Below are positions 1 through 8,924 of a stretch of DNA of 64,000 nucleotides, one piece after another. The notes beneath the pieces are model-generated. The model searched no databases. It was given only the letters and a program-made list of their open reading frames with translations, and had not been told where the DNA came from. Position numbers and translations under genes: made by a program. This DNA comes from Agarivorans sp050870875 (GTDB lineage: Bacteria; Pseudomonadota; Gammaproteobacteria; Enterobacterales; Celerinatantimonadaceae). Numbering within the stretch: position 1 is the stretch's first letter; the number at the start of each line of letters is the position of its first letter. The stretch is taken from positions 1,426,001 to 1,490,000 of the forward strand of contig NZ_CP194041.2 in NCBI RefSeq assembly GCF_050870875.2, read 5' to 3'.

Positions 1-105
1 GGCATTACTTATGTTGATTTTTCTCAAGCGCTTAGCGTTGATAGTGCATTAAGGTTGGCCGACCAACAGATGTATCGGCAAAAGCATCCAGATAAGCTTG
101 ATTAA
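1..105 (+). CDS. C-terminal end of a GGDEF (diguanylate cyclase) protein, partial
   Basis: Frame 1 is open from the first base to a TAA at 103-105 and encodes 34 residues. It contains ALRLADQQMYRQK, the form taken by the last helix of GGDEF domains (LADxAMYxAK), followed by a short tail. GGDEF proteins make cyclic di-GMP. The catalytic motif and any sensor domain lie upstream of the window, so activity cannot be judged. The family call rests on one short motif. Confidence 0.6.
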   Translation, partial: GITYVDFSQALSVDSALRLADQQMYRQKHPDKLD

Positions 106-224
106 GCACCGCTAGCATTGATGATTTGTTAGGCCATATTGGCGGCGCTAAATGGGAGAGCATCTTGAGCGCTTAATTTTATGGCTCAAGAACTACCTCG
201 CTATTGCTCGAAATTGTAATAAAG

Positions 225-515
225 TTAACAACATTCTTGTTCGATTCGATACAGTAATGCTAGCGCTTGCTGATCTTGGCATTGCTCAAAATACTCATAC
301 AAGGTATTGGTTTGATTGCCAATAAAATGCAGGTTGTCGTGACCGGCTTTGGTCTGTTGTTGAAGTTTTTGTTTAAAGTAGTCATGCCATTCTGGAGCGC
401 CTTGTTGCTGACTTAGCTTCTTTTTTAAGATAGCGATTAGCTTATCAGCATTCAGGTCACAGCTGATCCCAACAAACGACACGTAACGGTCGCAGTTGTC
501 TACATTATCTTTCAT
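225..515 (-). CDS. cowN: CowN, protects nitrogenase from carbon monoxide
   Basis: This 96-residue protein has the full length and hallmarks of the CowN family: DRYVSFVGISCDLNA near the N terminus, a basic middle, YEYFEQCQDQQALALL, and a terminal EQECC. CowN is known from diazotrophs such as Rhodobacter capsulatus, where it sustains N2-dependent growth in the presence of CO. The start is fixed by a strong AAAGGAG about eight bases before the ATG. A sigma-54-like promoter lies about 50 bases upstream, fitting control with nitrogen fixation. No nif gene is in the window, so a nitrogenase elsewhere in the genome is inferred. Confidence 0.88.
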   Translation of the reverse strand: MKDNVDNCDRYVSFVGISCDLNADKLIAILKKKLSQQQGAPEWHDYFKQKLQQQTKAGHDNLHFIGNQTNTLYEYFEQCQDQQALALLYRIEQECC

Positions 516-566
516 CTTTTTGGCTCCTTTAGACGGTCTCTGGTTGATGCTAATTTAAGTTTGAAC

Positions 567-582
567 TGCAAGCTTAATACCA
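567..582 (-). promoter_or_regulatory. Sigma-54-type -24/-12 promoter for cowN
   Basis: Read on the minus strand the site is TGGTATTAAGCTTGCA. It has the invariant GG and GC separated by ten bases and matches the TGGCAC-N5-TTGCA consensus at most key positions. It would start transcription about 40 bases before the cowN start codon. I found no perfect NifA upstream site (TGT-N10-ACA) nearby. Confidence 0.6.
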
Positions 583-812
583 GTTGATTGAGTCGCGGAT
601 CTGAAGTGCTAGATGAGCGTAGTCGTAAAGAAGAGAAAGCGATGCCTTGCATTTCTGGCATGGTCCTCGTTTCACGGAAACTTATGTTTAGCCGCCACCA
701 CTTCGCATTTTTCGTTTCATGTTTCATTTCAATATTTGCGTTGTATTTTAACTAAGCTGAGCCAAATGTTAGACTGCGTTTCTATTTCATTGAGTGTTTA
801 AAAGGTAATGTG

Positions 813-1064
813 ATGAACCCGATCCTTGGGATGTTAAAAGAGCATAATATTAGCGACCAGAAAATTAGTGAGCTTTTTCAGGCGCTCACCGAAAATCCTC
901 TGGCGGCTATGGCCACGGTCAGTCAACTCGGTCTACCGCAAGACAAGCTCCAGTTGTTGATGGGACAGGTGATGCAGAACCCTGCTTTGATTAAAGAAGC
1001 TGTTGCAGAATTAGGGCTAGATTTGTCAAAAGTTGAAGAGGCTAAGAAAAAACTTCAACAGTAA
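813..1064 (+). CDS. DUF2999 family small protein
   Basis: This 83-residue, soluble, helical protein has no signal peptide or membrane segment. Its sequence (MLKEHNISDQKISELFQALTE, then a Q/L-rich middle and an acidic and lysine-rich end) matches the DUF2999 family I know from Vibrio and Shewanella. Function is unknown. ATG at 813 is preferred because AAAGG at 801-805 is seven bases upstream; a GTG at 810 would sit too close. It stands alone and is a useful lineage marker. Confidence 0.75.
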   Translation: MNPILGMLKEHNISDQKISELFQALTENPLAAMATVSQLGLPQDKLQLLMGQVMQNPALIKEAVAELGLDLSKVEEAKKKLQQ

Positions 1065-1206
1065 GTCAACTTACGCCTGAAGCTTAAAGCATCGTTGAAA
1101 ATATAGAATCGAAACGCTTGAATGATTTTTTATTTTGAGGTGTGAGGAGTGAAGAGAGCAAGGTTTTTGCTTGAGAACGGCGCCTTGTTAGACAACAGAT
1201 ACAGGC

Positions 1207-1235
1207 AAAAAAAAGCCAACCACTGAGGGTTGGCT
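1207..1235 (-). terminator. Rho-independent terminator after putP
   Basis: On the minus strand an 8-bp stem (AGCCAACC / GGTTGGCT, six-base loop) runs directly into a run of eight T. It lies about 20 bases past the putP stop codon. Confidence 0.85.
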
Positions 1236-1254
1236 GGTTCCTTGGCAACAATGA

Positions 1255-2751
1255 TTAATCCATGCTGTCCAGTTGGCGTTGATATTCTAGGTGAGTTTTG
1301 AGTATTGACTCGCTGGCCCCGCCAGTGAACTTACTGACTAAGATAATCGCGGCTGAGGCTAGGATGAAGCCGGGGACAATTTCATAGAGATCGAAAATTC
1401 CGCCCTCTAGCTGTTTCCAAAGCACCACGGTTACTCCACCGATAACGACACCGGCTAAGGCACCATTACGATTCATATCTTTCCAGAATAAGCTGAGTAA
1501 AATCGCCGGACCAAAGGCTGCACCAAATCCAGCCCAGGCATAAGAGACTAAGCCTAATACCGAGCTTTCTGGGTTCATGGCCAGCATCAAGGCAATTATG
1601 GAAAGACCAACAACCGCAAGACGGCCCACTTGAACCACTTCTTTTGGACTGGCGTTCGGGCGAAGCACTTGCTTGTAGAAATCTTCGGCTAAGGCTGAAG
1701 AAGAAACCAATAGCTGAGAATCGGCGGTACTCATAATGGCGGCTAAAATTGCCGCTAATAGGATCCCCGCAACCACTGGATGGAAGATAGCGTTAACCAA
1801 TAGCATAAAGATTGTTTCGCCATCTTTAATGCTTCCTCCCATATGAGCATCGACATAAACAATGCCCACCATACCAATCAGTAAGGCACCGGCCATTGAA
1901 AGGGCTGTCCAGCTCACTGCAATACGACGTGCAGTGGTAATATCTTTATTACTCCGGGTGGCCTTAAATCGAGCCAGAATATGTGGCTGACCAAAGTAAC
2001 CTAAGCCCCATGCAATTAATGAGATGATTGCAACAGCCGATAAAGGTTGACCCTTCGCATCATTCCATAAACTGAGTAGTTCTGGGTTTTTGGCATGTAA
2101 GGCCATATTTAAATCGCCAAACGAGCCTTCAAAAGCGGCGATAGGTACAATCACCAGGGCAGCAGACATCAACAAACCCTGCACTAAGTCGGTCCAGGAG
2201 ACCGCTAAAAAGCCACCAAATAAGGTGTAAGATACCACACAGATGGTGCCGACGATCACAGCCGTGGTGTAATTTAAGCCAAATACGGTCTCAAATAGTT
2301 TTCCGCCTGCGACTAAGCCTGAGCTGGTGTAGAACAAGAAAAACAATAAGATGAATAAGGCTGAAATAGTTTGCAGTAGTTTCGATTTATCTTCGAAGCG
2401 TTGGGCAAAAAACTCAGGAATGGTCAGGGCGTTATTCACAACGATGGAGTAAGTGCGCAATCTTTTGGCGCACAACAGCCAATTGAGCCAGGTTCCCACT
2501 AAGAGACCTCCGGCTAGCCAAAACGATTCGATGCCAGCTGCATAAGCGTAACCAGGCAAACCGAGCAATAACCAGCCGCTCATGTCGGAGGCTCCAGCTG
2601 ACAAGGCTGCTGGCCAGGGACCCAATGAGCGACCACCTAAAAAGTAATCCTCGGAGTTAGACGTTCGTTTGTATGCATAAATGCCAATTGATAGCATAAC
2701 AATGAGATAGGCTATAAATGTGGCACTGATAGCAAAGCTATTTTCAATCAT
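1255..2751 (-). CDS. putP: Sodium/proline symporter PutP
   Basis: This 498-residue inner-membrane protein of the sodium:solute symporter family has about thirteen hydrophobic segments, close to E. coli PutP in length. Family signatures include SEDYFLGGRSLGPW, ALSAGASDMSGWLLLGLPG and GGFLAVSWTDLVQG. It imports proline with Na+. It is the last gene of the putA / ALDH-like / putP series and is followed by a terminator. AAGGA six bases before the ATG supports the start. The 186-bp gap upstream of it could hold its own promoter; it contains TGTACAAAAATGTTGTG, reminiscent of the inverted repeat upstream of putA. Confidence 0.95.
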   Translation of the reverse strand: MIENSFAISATFIAYLIVMLSIGIYAYKRTSNSEDYFLGGRSLGPWPAALSAGASDMSGWLLLGLPGYAYAAGIESFWLAGGLLVGTWLNWLLCAKRLRTYSIVVNNALTIPEFFAQRFEDKSKLLQTISALFILLFFLFYTSSGLVAGGKLFETVFGLNYTTAVIVGTICVVSYTLFGGFLAVSWTDLVQGLLMSAALVIVPIAAFEGSFGDLNMALHAKNPELLSLWNDAKGQPLSAVAIISLIAWGLGYFGQPHILARFKATRSNKDITTARRIAVSWTALSMAGALLIGMVGIVYVDAHMGGSIKDGETIFMLLVNAIFHPVVAGILLAAILAAIMSTADSQLLVSSSALAEDFYKQVLRPNASPKEVVQVGRLAVVGLSIIALMLAMNPESSVLGLVSYAWAGFGAAFGPAILLSLFWKDMNRNGALAGVVIGGVTVVLWKQLEGGIFDLYEIVPGFILASAAIILVSKFTGGASESILKTHLEYQRQLDSMD

Positions 2752-2937
2752 TCTATTTCCTTTTTGTGTACAAAAATGTTGTGTTTTCCCTATATCAAAC
2801 CGATCAACTCAACTGCTCAATTTAGACAGCGGGCGGTGAATCAGAGCAAGCGATTGATGAGCTATATTTGCACATCAGTCGTGATGCCCCGATTCAGCGA
2901 CACCCGCTGAACCAATTGATAAGGAGAGGCTTGACTA

Positions 2938-3645
2938 TTATTCGCCGCTACCTAATTCCAGCAGCTTGGCGTTACCACCGATGGCGGTAATATTGATGGT
3001 TCGGGTACGCTCGGTAATAAAGCGTAATAAGTAATGCGGCTCGCTCAATTGCTTCAATTCAAACATGTCGGTTTCGCATATGATTTGAGCCAGTTGTCCT
3101 TCGCGTTGAGCCAGCAACTGGGCGTAGTGCTTACAGTTCTGTTCGGTACCGCTGATGACGACAGCGGCAATCGCAGGCTGTTCTGCCATGGCCTGGTTTT
3201 GTTCCGGCGGTAACGAAATGGCCACTCGGTTTGGACAACCAGCTTTGAGCAGGTCTGAAAGTAGCAGATCTAAGTCACATTCAGCCTGAGGGTTGATACT
3301 GCATATCACAGTATTGCCGGCAACCAGAGCGGCGCTGATTTGACCAACCATGGCGACTTCGTTGGCGGTTTCGTCGCCCAGTACCAGCATGCTACCGCGA
3401 CCAACACAATATAAATGATTACTCTCACCTGTGGGGCCCTCGAGCTCCTGTTCTTCGGCAATTAGTCCTAATGCCTGTTGGCATTGAAAACGAATCATCG
3501 CGGCGCTCTTATTGTGAGCGTCAGAACGTCGGCTTAATAGCTGAGCCCAGAGCTCTAATAGTGCGGCACGCTCCGCCACGCTTTGTTGCTGCCAAGCTTC
3601 GAATACCGCCTGGCTTTGCTTTAATATTTTGCTTACATCACTCAT
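2938..3645 (-). CDS. Stand-alone ALDH-superfamily domain, like the C-terminal domain of long PutA
   Basis: This 235-residue protein has the outline of a half aldehyde dehydrogenase: GRGSMLVLGDETANEVAMVG, QISAALVAGNTVICS and AAVVISGT resemble the cofactor-binding half, but there is no catalytic FxxxGQxC segment. Such genes sit between putA and putP in vibrios, often annotated as pyrroline-5-carboxylate dehydrogenase. Long PutA proteins carry a similar non-catalytic C-terminal ALDH-like domain; PutA here lacks it. I infer that this gene supplies the domain in trans, probably for structure or channelling, and is not an active dehydrogenase. It starts 35 bases after the putA stop codon, so the two are probably cotranscribed. 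Confidence 0.7.
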   Translation of the reverse strand: MSDVSKILKQSQAVFEAWQQQSVAERAALLELWAQLLSRRSDAHNKSAAMIRFQCQQALGLIAEEQELEGPTGESNHLYCVGRGSMLVLGDETANEVAMVGQISAALVAGNTVICSINPQAECDLDLLLSDLLKAGCPNRVAISLPPEQNQAMAEQPAIAAVVISGTEQNCKHYAQLLAQREGQLAQIICETDMFELKQLSEPHYLLRFITERTRTINITAIGGNAKLLELGSGE

Positions 3646-3680
3646 TATTATTCTCCACGCGCTAATTTCAATATTCAGTC

Positions 3681-6600
3681 TTAGTTACTTACCACTGCTT
3701 TTGAAAAGCGGTAAAGATAATGAGGGCCACCTGCTTTGGGGCCGGTACCAGAGAGTCCTTGTCCGCCAAAGGGTTGAACGCCCACCACCGCACCAACCTG
3801 GTCACGGTTAATGTAGCAATTACCTACCCGCGCCCGTCGCTCGATATGCTGATAGGTGGCTTCGTTACGACTATGCACCCCTAAGGTTAAACCAAAACCA
3901 CTGCCATTGATTTGATCAATCACCTTATCAAGTTGATTTGCTTTGTATTTTATCACGTGAAGGATGGGGCCGAAGTGTTCTTGGCTGAGCTGTTCAATAC
4001 TGTCTATCTCAAAGGCGCAGGGGGCAACAAAGCTGCCTTGTTGGCAATGCTTGTCTAGGTTTAGCTGATAAATGGGACGAGCATTTTGTTGTAACCAAGC
4101 AATATGTGCAAGTAATTTTGCCTGCGCAGCTTCGTCGATGACCGGACCCACGTCGGTTTTCAATTGTGCCGGGTTGCCCACGCAGAGTTCCGCCATTGCC
4201 CCCTGAATTAGGCCAATGACTCGCTCGGCAATGTCTTGCTGGATATACAAGACGCGCAGCGCCGAGCAACGTTGTCCTGCAGAAGCAAAAGCGGAACGAA
4301 TCACGTCTCGAACCACCTGCTCTGGTAGTGCGGTGCTATCTACCAGCATTGCATTTTGCCCACCGGTTTCGGCGATGAAGGGTACAGGCATGGCATTGCG
4401 TCGACTGAGCTGACGATTAATGGTTTGAGCGGTTGGAGTGGAGCCGGTAAAGGCCACGCCAGCGATTCGTGGATCGGCGCTTAAACATTCACCCAGCTCG
4501 GCACCACTACCAATGACTAACTGAATTACCCCTGAGGGGATCATCGTTTCCAGGAGTAATTCAATACAGCGAGCGGCAATCAACGAGCTCTGTTCGGCAG
4601 GTTTGGCGACGACAGTATTACCGCTCACTAAGGCGGCGCAAACCTGGCCAATGAAGATCGCCAGAGGGAAGTTCCAAGGGCTAATGCAAACAAACACGCC
4701 GCGGCCCTGATAGCGATAGTTTTGCGTCTCGCCCTTGAAGTTGTCCAGAGTTAACGGCTGGCTAAAGTTTGCGCTGGCCTGTTGTGGGTAATAGCGCAAG
4801 AAATCAACCGCTTCTCGAATTTCATCGATACTATCCAGTACCGTTTTACCAGCTTCCCGGTGACATAATGCAACTAACTCGGGCATATGTTGCTCTAATT
4901 TGTCGGCGAGGCTTAATAGGTACGCGCCGCGTTGCTCAACGGAGGTATCGCGCCATTGGGGATAAGCTTGCTCGGCAAATTCAATGGCTTCGGCGGCCTG
5001 TTGTGGCTTGGCCCATGCGACAGAACCCACCTGTTGTTGCCGTTCGTAGGGCGCATCAATGGGGCGCGCAGTCCCACTCAGTGCCTGACCATTTATAATG
5101 CTGGATTTATGCCATTGGTATGGTTCCATGAACTGATGAACCTGTTGCTCAAAAGGTTGCCATTCACTGGCAATATCGCAGGCAACTCCTAATGAGTTGT
5201 TGCGCGCTTCACCGAATAGTTGTGGCGGCTTAACGATGCGTGGGTTGGCTAATGTTGGACGTGAACGTAACACTTGAGCCGGATGAACGGTGAGATCGGT
5301 GACCGGACAGTTGGCATCGACGAGGCGGTGAACAAAAGAACTATTGGCACCATTTTCCAGTAGTCTGCGCACCAAATAAGGGAGTAAATCTTTATGACTG
5401 CCAACCGGCGCATAAATTCTTACATCGCTATTGATGAGCTCTCGAGCGTGATGATATAGAGCATCGCCCATACCGTGTAAACGTTGAAATTCGTAATCTT
5501 TATGCTGAGCCATTGCCGCAACCGCGGCCACGGTATGCGCATTGTGGCTGGCGAATTGCGGGTAAATTAATCCGCGGAAATGTTCGCTGAGCAGTAGTCG
5601 GGCGCAGGCCAGATAACTCACATCAGAAGACTCTTTGCGAGTAAACACCGAATAACCATGATGACCATGCTGCTGGGCCAACTTAATTTCTGCGTCCCAA
5701 TAAGCACCTTTCACCAGGCGCATTGGAATCAAATCACCCTGTTGTTTAGCTAAAGCGCCTAGCCAGGCAATCACGGGTAGGGCACGTTTTGAGTATGCCT
5801 GGATCACTAAGCCAAACTTTCCCCAACCTCGAACCGCAGGATCCTGATAGAGTTTAGCAAACAGCTCTAAAGATATTTCTAAACGGTCGGCTTCTTCGGC
5901 GTCGATGGTAATAGCAACATCGTGTTGTCGTGCATGGATCAATAGCTTGAGGATACTGGCAAACATTTCATCTAAAACGCGTTCACGATTAGCCGCTTCG
6001 TAACGAGGATGGATCGCCGATAGCTTGATCGACATCGAAGGAGTGGCGCCTAAAGCCTGAGCACTATTGCTATTATTAGCGAGTTGGGTGACGGCTTGGT
6101 GGTAATCTTGCAGGTATCGGTTGGCATCCTGCATGGTAAGGGCGGACTCGCCCAACATATCAAACGAGTAGCCATAGCCTTGGATGCGGCTTTTTTCGGC
6201 ATTTTTTAGCGCTTCATGAATACTCTGACCTAATACAAATTGATAGCCCATTATTTTCATTGCCTGGTTCATCGCTTGGCGGATCACTGGCTCAGAGAAT
6301 TTATTCACTAATTTGTTGATGACTTTATTTGGTTGAGCTGACTCTGCATTGTCGAGATTGACCACCTTTCCGGTGAGCATTAAACCCCAAGTCGATGCGT
6401 TGACAAACAGAGAGTCTGAGTTTTTCAGGTGAGATTTCCAATCGGCAGCACCCATTTTATCGCGGATCAGCGCATCGGCAGTCGCGGCGTCAGGAACCCG
6501 CATCAAGGCTTCGGCTAAACACATTAACAAGATCCCTTCACGGGTATCCAGGCTGTACTCCAGCAGTAGGGCATCGATCATTTGTACCGCTTTTTTATCA

Positions 6601-6812
6601 GCTCTGACCCTTTCGATAAGCTGGGTGGCAAATACGGTGCTTGCCGTGAGCTCTTGGTCTGAGGGCTGAGCGAGCGGTAATAGTTGCTCTAACAATTGAT
6701 CTTCGTCAACACAGTACAGTGGCGAAATGGTGGGCCATATTTGTTCAGGTGACTGCTCAATATAGGCTGGATTAACGATTGCCTGAGCATCAAAATTTAA
6801 GTGTTTCAGCAT
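3681..6812 (-). CDS. putA: Bifunctional proline dehydrogenase / P5C dehydrogenase PutA
   Basis: This 1043-residue enzyme oxidises proline to glutamate at the membrane surface in two steps. The first half holds the FAD-dependent PRODH barrel (RLVKGAYWDAEIKLAQ; YAPVGSHKDLLPYLVRRL). The second half holds the NAD-dependent P5C dehydrogenase, with ETGGQNA as the glutamate motif and SAGQRCSALR carrying the catalytic cysteine at residue 849. There is no N-terminal ribbon-helix-helix domain, so unlike E. coli PutA it should not repress its own genes; the divergent AraC gene is the likely regulator. AAGGA six bases before the ATG supports the start. Confidence 0.95.
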   Translation of the reverse strand: MLKHLNFDAQAIVNPAYIEQSPEQIWPTISPLYCVDEDQLLEQLLPLAQPSDQELTASTVFATQLIERVRADKKAVQMIDALLLEYSLDTREGILLMCLAEALMRVPDAATADALIRDKMGAADWKSHLKNSDSLFVNASTWGLMLTGKVVNLDNAESAQPNKVINKLVNKFSEPVIRQAMNQAMKIMGYQFVLGQSIHEALKNAEKSRIQGYGYSFDMLGESALTMQDANRYLQDYHQAVTQLANNSNSAQALGATPSMSIKLSAIHPRYEAANRERVLDEMFASILKLLIHARQHDVAITIDAEEADRLEISLELFAKLYQDPAVRGWGKFGLVIQAYSKRALPVIAWLGALAKQQGDLIPMRLVKGAYWDAEIKLAQQHGHHGYSVFTRKESSDVSYLACARLLLSEHFRGLIYPQFASHNAHTVAAVAAMAQHKDYEFQRLHGMGDALYHHARELINSDVRIYAPVGSHKDLLPYLVRRLLENGANSSFVHRLVDANCPVTDLTVHPAQVLRSRPTLANPRIVKPPQLFGEARNNSLGVACDIASEWQPFEQQVHQFMEPYQWHKSSIINGQALSGTARPIDAPYERQQQVGSVAWAKPQQAAEAIEFAEQAYPQWRDTSVEQRGAYLLSLADKLEQHMPELVALCHREAGKTVLDSIDEIREAVDFLRYYPQQASANFSQPLTLDNFKGETQNYRYQGRGVFVCISPWNFPLAIFIGQVCAALVSGNTVVAKPAEQSSLIAARCIELLLETMIPSGVIQLVIGSGAELGECLSADPRIAGVAFTGSTPTAQTINRQLSRRNAMPVPFIAETGGQNAMLVDSTALPEQVVRDVIRSAFASAGQRCSALRVLYIQQDIAERVIGLIQGAMAELCVGNPAQLKTDVGPVIDEAAQAKLLAHIAWLQQNARPIYQLNLDKHCQQGSFVAPCAFEIDSIEQLSQEHFGPILHVIKYKANQLDKVIDQINGSGFGLTLGVHSRNEATYQHIERRARVGNCYINRDQVGAVVGVQPFGGQGLSGTGPKAGGPHYLYRFSKAVVSN

Positions 6813-6970
6813 GCGACTTCCTTGATTGCGATTCTTGCTGAGGGGTCAAGAATGTTATTGCTTTGTTATTGCTCAATCGATTGTAAGGGGCTTTTTTCGC
6901 CCTGTATTAAGAAATGCTACGCTGTTTTTTAGAAATACTCTGGTAACTAACACGAATTTAAGGATTTGCT

Positions 6971-7009
6971 AACATTTGTTTCATCATTCTATTTTGTGTT
7001 ACAAATGTT
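6971..7009. promoter_or_regulatory. Inverted repeat between putA and the AraC regulator
   Basis: AACATTTGT (6971-6979) and ACAAATGTT (7001-7009) form a perfect 9-bp inverted repeat with centres 30 bp apart, about three helical turns, in the gap between the putA start and the end of the AraC gene. It is a plausible operator for the put genes. Sequence alone does not say which protein binds it. Confidence 0.45.
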
Positions 7010-7080
7010 TCACTGGCTTGAGCTGATGTCGTTTTAACGGATTTGCATTGAAGAAAAAGTGGCTAAAGCTAATTGCTGGT

Positions 7081-7848
7081 TCAGCGAAATTGACGTTGGT
7101 AGCGGGCCGGAGATACGCCAAAATAATTGGAAAATGCACTGGTAAAACTGCTTTGGCTGGCGAAACCACAGCTATCGGAAATCTGAGATAGTGTCAGTGT
7201 AGCATCGTCTAACAATTGTTTGGCTAACTCAAAACGTTTGCGTAGCAGATACTGGTGAGGGGTGATGCCATTTTGCTGGCGAAATAATAGATGAAATTGG
7301 CTTTCAGCTAAATAGACACAACCAGCCAACTGCGCAACCGTGATCTTCTGATGTAGATGTAATTGAATGTAGCTGTCAATCACATCCATCTGTAAGCGGA
7401 CGAGCGGGCGTTGCCGAAGCTGGGTTTGGGCTAATTGGTTTTGTAAAACACAGACCAGGGTATGGGCGCAAGCTTGCCCGAGCAACTGATCTTGTGGCTG
7501 GCTAAGTATTTCGTGGCATAACGCTCCGATAAGCACCTGCGCTTGGTTACCTAGCTGAAAATAAGCTTGGCGCTCGAATAGCTGCTCAACTTTGTCTTGC
7601 ATCTCATGGGTTTGTTCTAGCGGTAGGTTGACGACTAAAATTTGGTTACGCCCCAAGCCAGTAAATGCATGTTTGTTGTCGGCGGATACCAAGCAGCCTT
7701 GACCCGGCCCAACCAAGTTACCCACGCCTTCAATATCAAACTCGGTCTGTCCTTGTAACCCTATTACCACTTGATAAAAGTTGTGGCTGTGATGATGGGC
7801 TTGGCTAGGCAGTGTTAATACTTGAGATAAGCTGTTGGTTTTAACCAT
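7081..7848 (-). CDS. AraC-family regulator, probably of proline use
   Basis: This 255-residue protein has an N-terminal cupin-like sensing half (HHHSHNFYQVVIGLQGQTEF) and a C-terminal double helix-turn-helix (residues about 160-255: ITVAQLAGCVYLAESQFHLLFRQ, then LSQISDSCGFASQSSFTSAF and FGVSPARYQRQFR). It is transcribed in the same direction as putA, upstream of it. Because PutA here has no DNA-binding domain, this neighbour is the natural candidate to control put genes, but that is inferred from position. The ATG has only a weak ribosome-binding site. Confidence 0.8.
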   Translation of the reverse strand: MVKTNSLSQVLTLPSQAHHHSHNFYQVVIGLQGQTEFDIEGVGNLVGPGQGCLVSADNKHAFTGLGRNQILVVNLPLEQTHEMQDKVEQLFERQAYFQLGNQAQVLIGALCHEILSQPQDQLLGQACAHTLVCVLQNQLAQTQLRQRPLVRLQMDVIDSYIQLHLHQKITVAQLAGCVYLAESQFHLLFRQQNGITPHQYLLRKRFELAKQLLDDATLTLSQISDSCGFASQSSFTSAFSNYFGVSPARYQRQFR

Positions 7849-8187
7849 ATATGTTTACTTTGCAAATTAAGAACTGTCATAAACCACATCATTTACATTG
7901 GTGTGAGTCGTTTGCTTGGGCGTTTAATAAACGATAGTGGATTAATTTGTAATATGTGTCAATTGACTTGCCGATTGAGCGACGCGTCAACAAGTGTAAT
8001 CTTTAATTGAAGACATCGTCATGTGCTGCGCATTGTCAGTTATGCTTTTTTTGACATTACGAATAGTCTCGCGTAGTCAAATCAACCAATGGTAAATAAT
8101 ATATTGGTCATTTATGTTGGTGTTAGGGGGGCTATATGGCAGAATGTTCATTTATTTGTTGATCTTATTTTAGTTGAAGGACTCATC
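7849..8187. other. Intergenic region with a palindrome
   Basis: This 339-bp divergent gap must hold promoters for the AraC gene and the outer-membrane protein gene. A perfect 13-bp palindrome, CGTTTAATAAACG, lies at 7921-7933 and may be a protein-binding site. An in-frame extension of the next gene to 8089 exists but would bury its signal peptide, so I do not count it as coding. Confidence 0.5.
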
Positions 8188-8805
8188 ATGAAATTTCGTT
8201 TCGCACTAGGTGTCGCTGTATTGGCCTCGCTGCCAGCTTTGCCAGTTCAGGCTGACTTGCTTGGTCTTACTTTTGCCAGTCATATTTCCCAAACCGATAG
8301 CGAGCCTAAAGCCTCGTCGGCTTGGCAGGGTGATATGGAGTTAAGGTTGAAGCATTTTGTTCCGTTGATTCCTAATGTCGCGATTGGTATGAATAAAAGA
8401 AAGCAAGGTGATGCTGCGGATGGTTCAAGCTATCAAGCGGAGTTATATTACAATCTTTTAGACACGGCAGGTTTTTACATCGACTTAGGTGCTGGATATG
8501 AGCGTTGGGATAGTGCAAACAGCTTATTATCGGGAACTGACAATGGTGAGCAGATGTATGGTGTCGGCCGCGTTGCCTGGCATTTTGTGGGAACCGGTTT
8601 TGGCCTTGAAAGCGATCTAAAATTGTCGCTTGTAGACGATGATTACCAAGCGAATCGTTTTAGAGCGGGTGTAAGCTATGAATTATTAGATTTGGCGGTG
8701 AGCACTATCGACCTGTCTGCGGGTTACCTATATGAAGATATTTCGACTCGTCGTTACAGCACCAAGAATAATGGTGCCTACCTAGGGCTTGCAGTTAAGT
8801 TTTAA
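8188..8805 (+). CDS. Outer-membrane beta-barrel protein, TIGR04219-like
   Basis: This 205-residue precursor has a clear signal peptide (MKFRFALGVAVLASLPALPVQA, cleavage near residue 22). The mature part alternates hydrophobic and polar residues as barrels do and ends in LGLAVKF, a terminal phenylalanine typical of outer-membrane proteins. Layout and motifs (ELYYNLLD, FYIDLGAGYERWD) recall the TIGR04219 family of Vibrio and Shewanella. Function is unknown. GAAGGA about nine bases upstream fixes the ATG at 8188. A hairpin with an AGGGTTAT/ATAACCCT outer stem lies just past the stop, without a T-run. Confidence 0.65.
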   Translation: MKFRFALGVAVLASLPALPVQADLLGLTFASHISQTDSEPKASSAWQGDMELRLKHFVPLIPNVAIGMNKRKQGDAADGSSYQAELYYNLLDTAGFYIDLGAGYERWDSANSLLSGTDNGEQMYGVGRVAWHFVGTGFGLESDLKLSLVDDDYQANRFRAGVSYELLDLAVSTIDLSAGYLYEDISTRRYSTKNNGAYLGLAVKF

Positions 8806-8924
8806 GCGGAACTCAATGGATAAGGGTTATAGACACGAATGTTCATGTGATAACCCTAACGGCTGATTTACTTAGGCATGGTTTACTTTTGCCGTCAATT
8901 AAACTGCTCTCCTTGACGTTTTGA

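Noticed and set aside
512..727. 71-residue minus-strand open frame upstream of cowN
   Set aside because: It covers the cowN promoter and leader, is rich in random-looking basic residues and overlaps the cowN start. No family resemblance.
613..801. 62-residue plus-strand frame before the DUF2999 gene
   Set aside because: No ribosome-binding site and it lies opposite the cowN control region.
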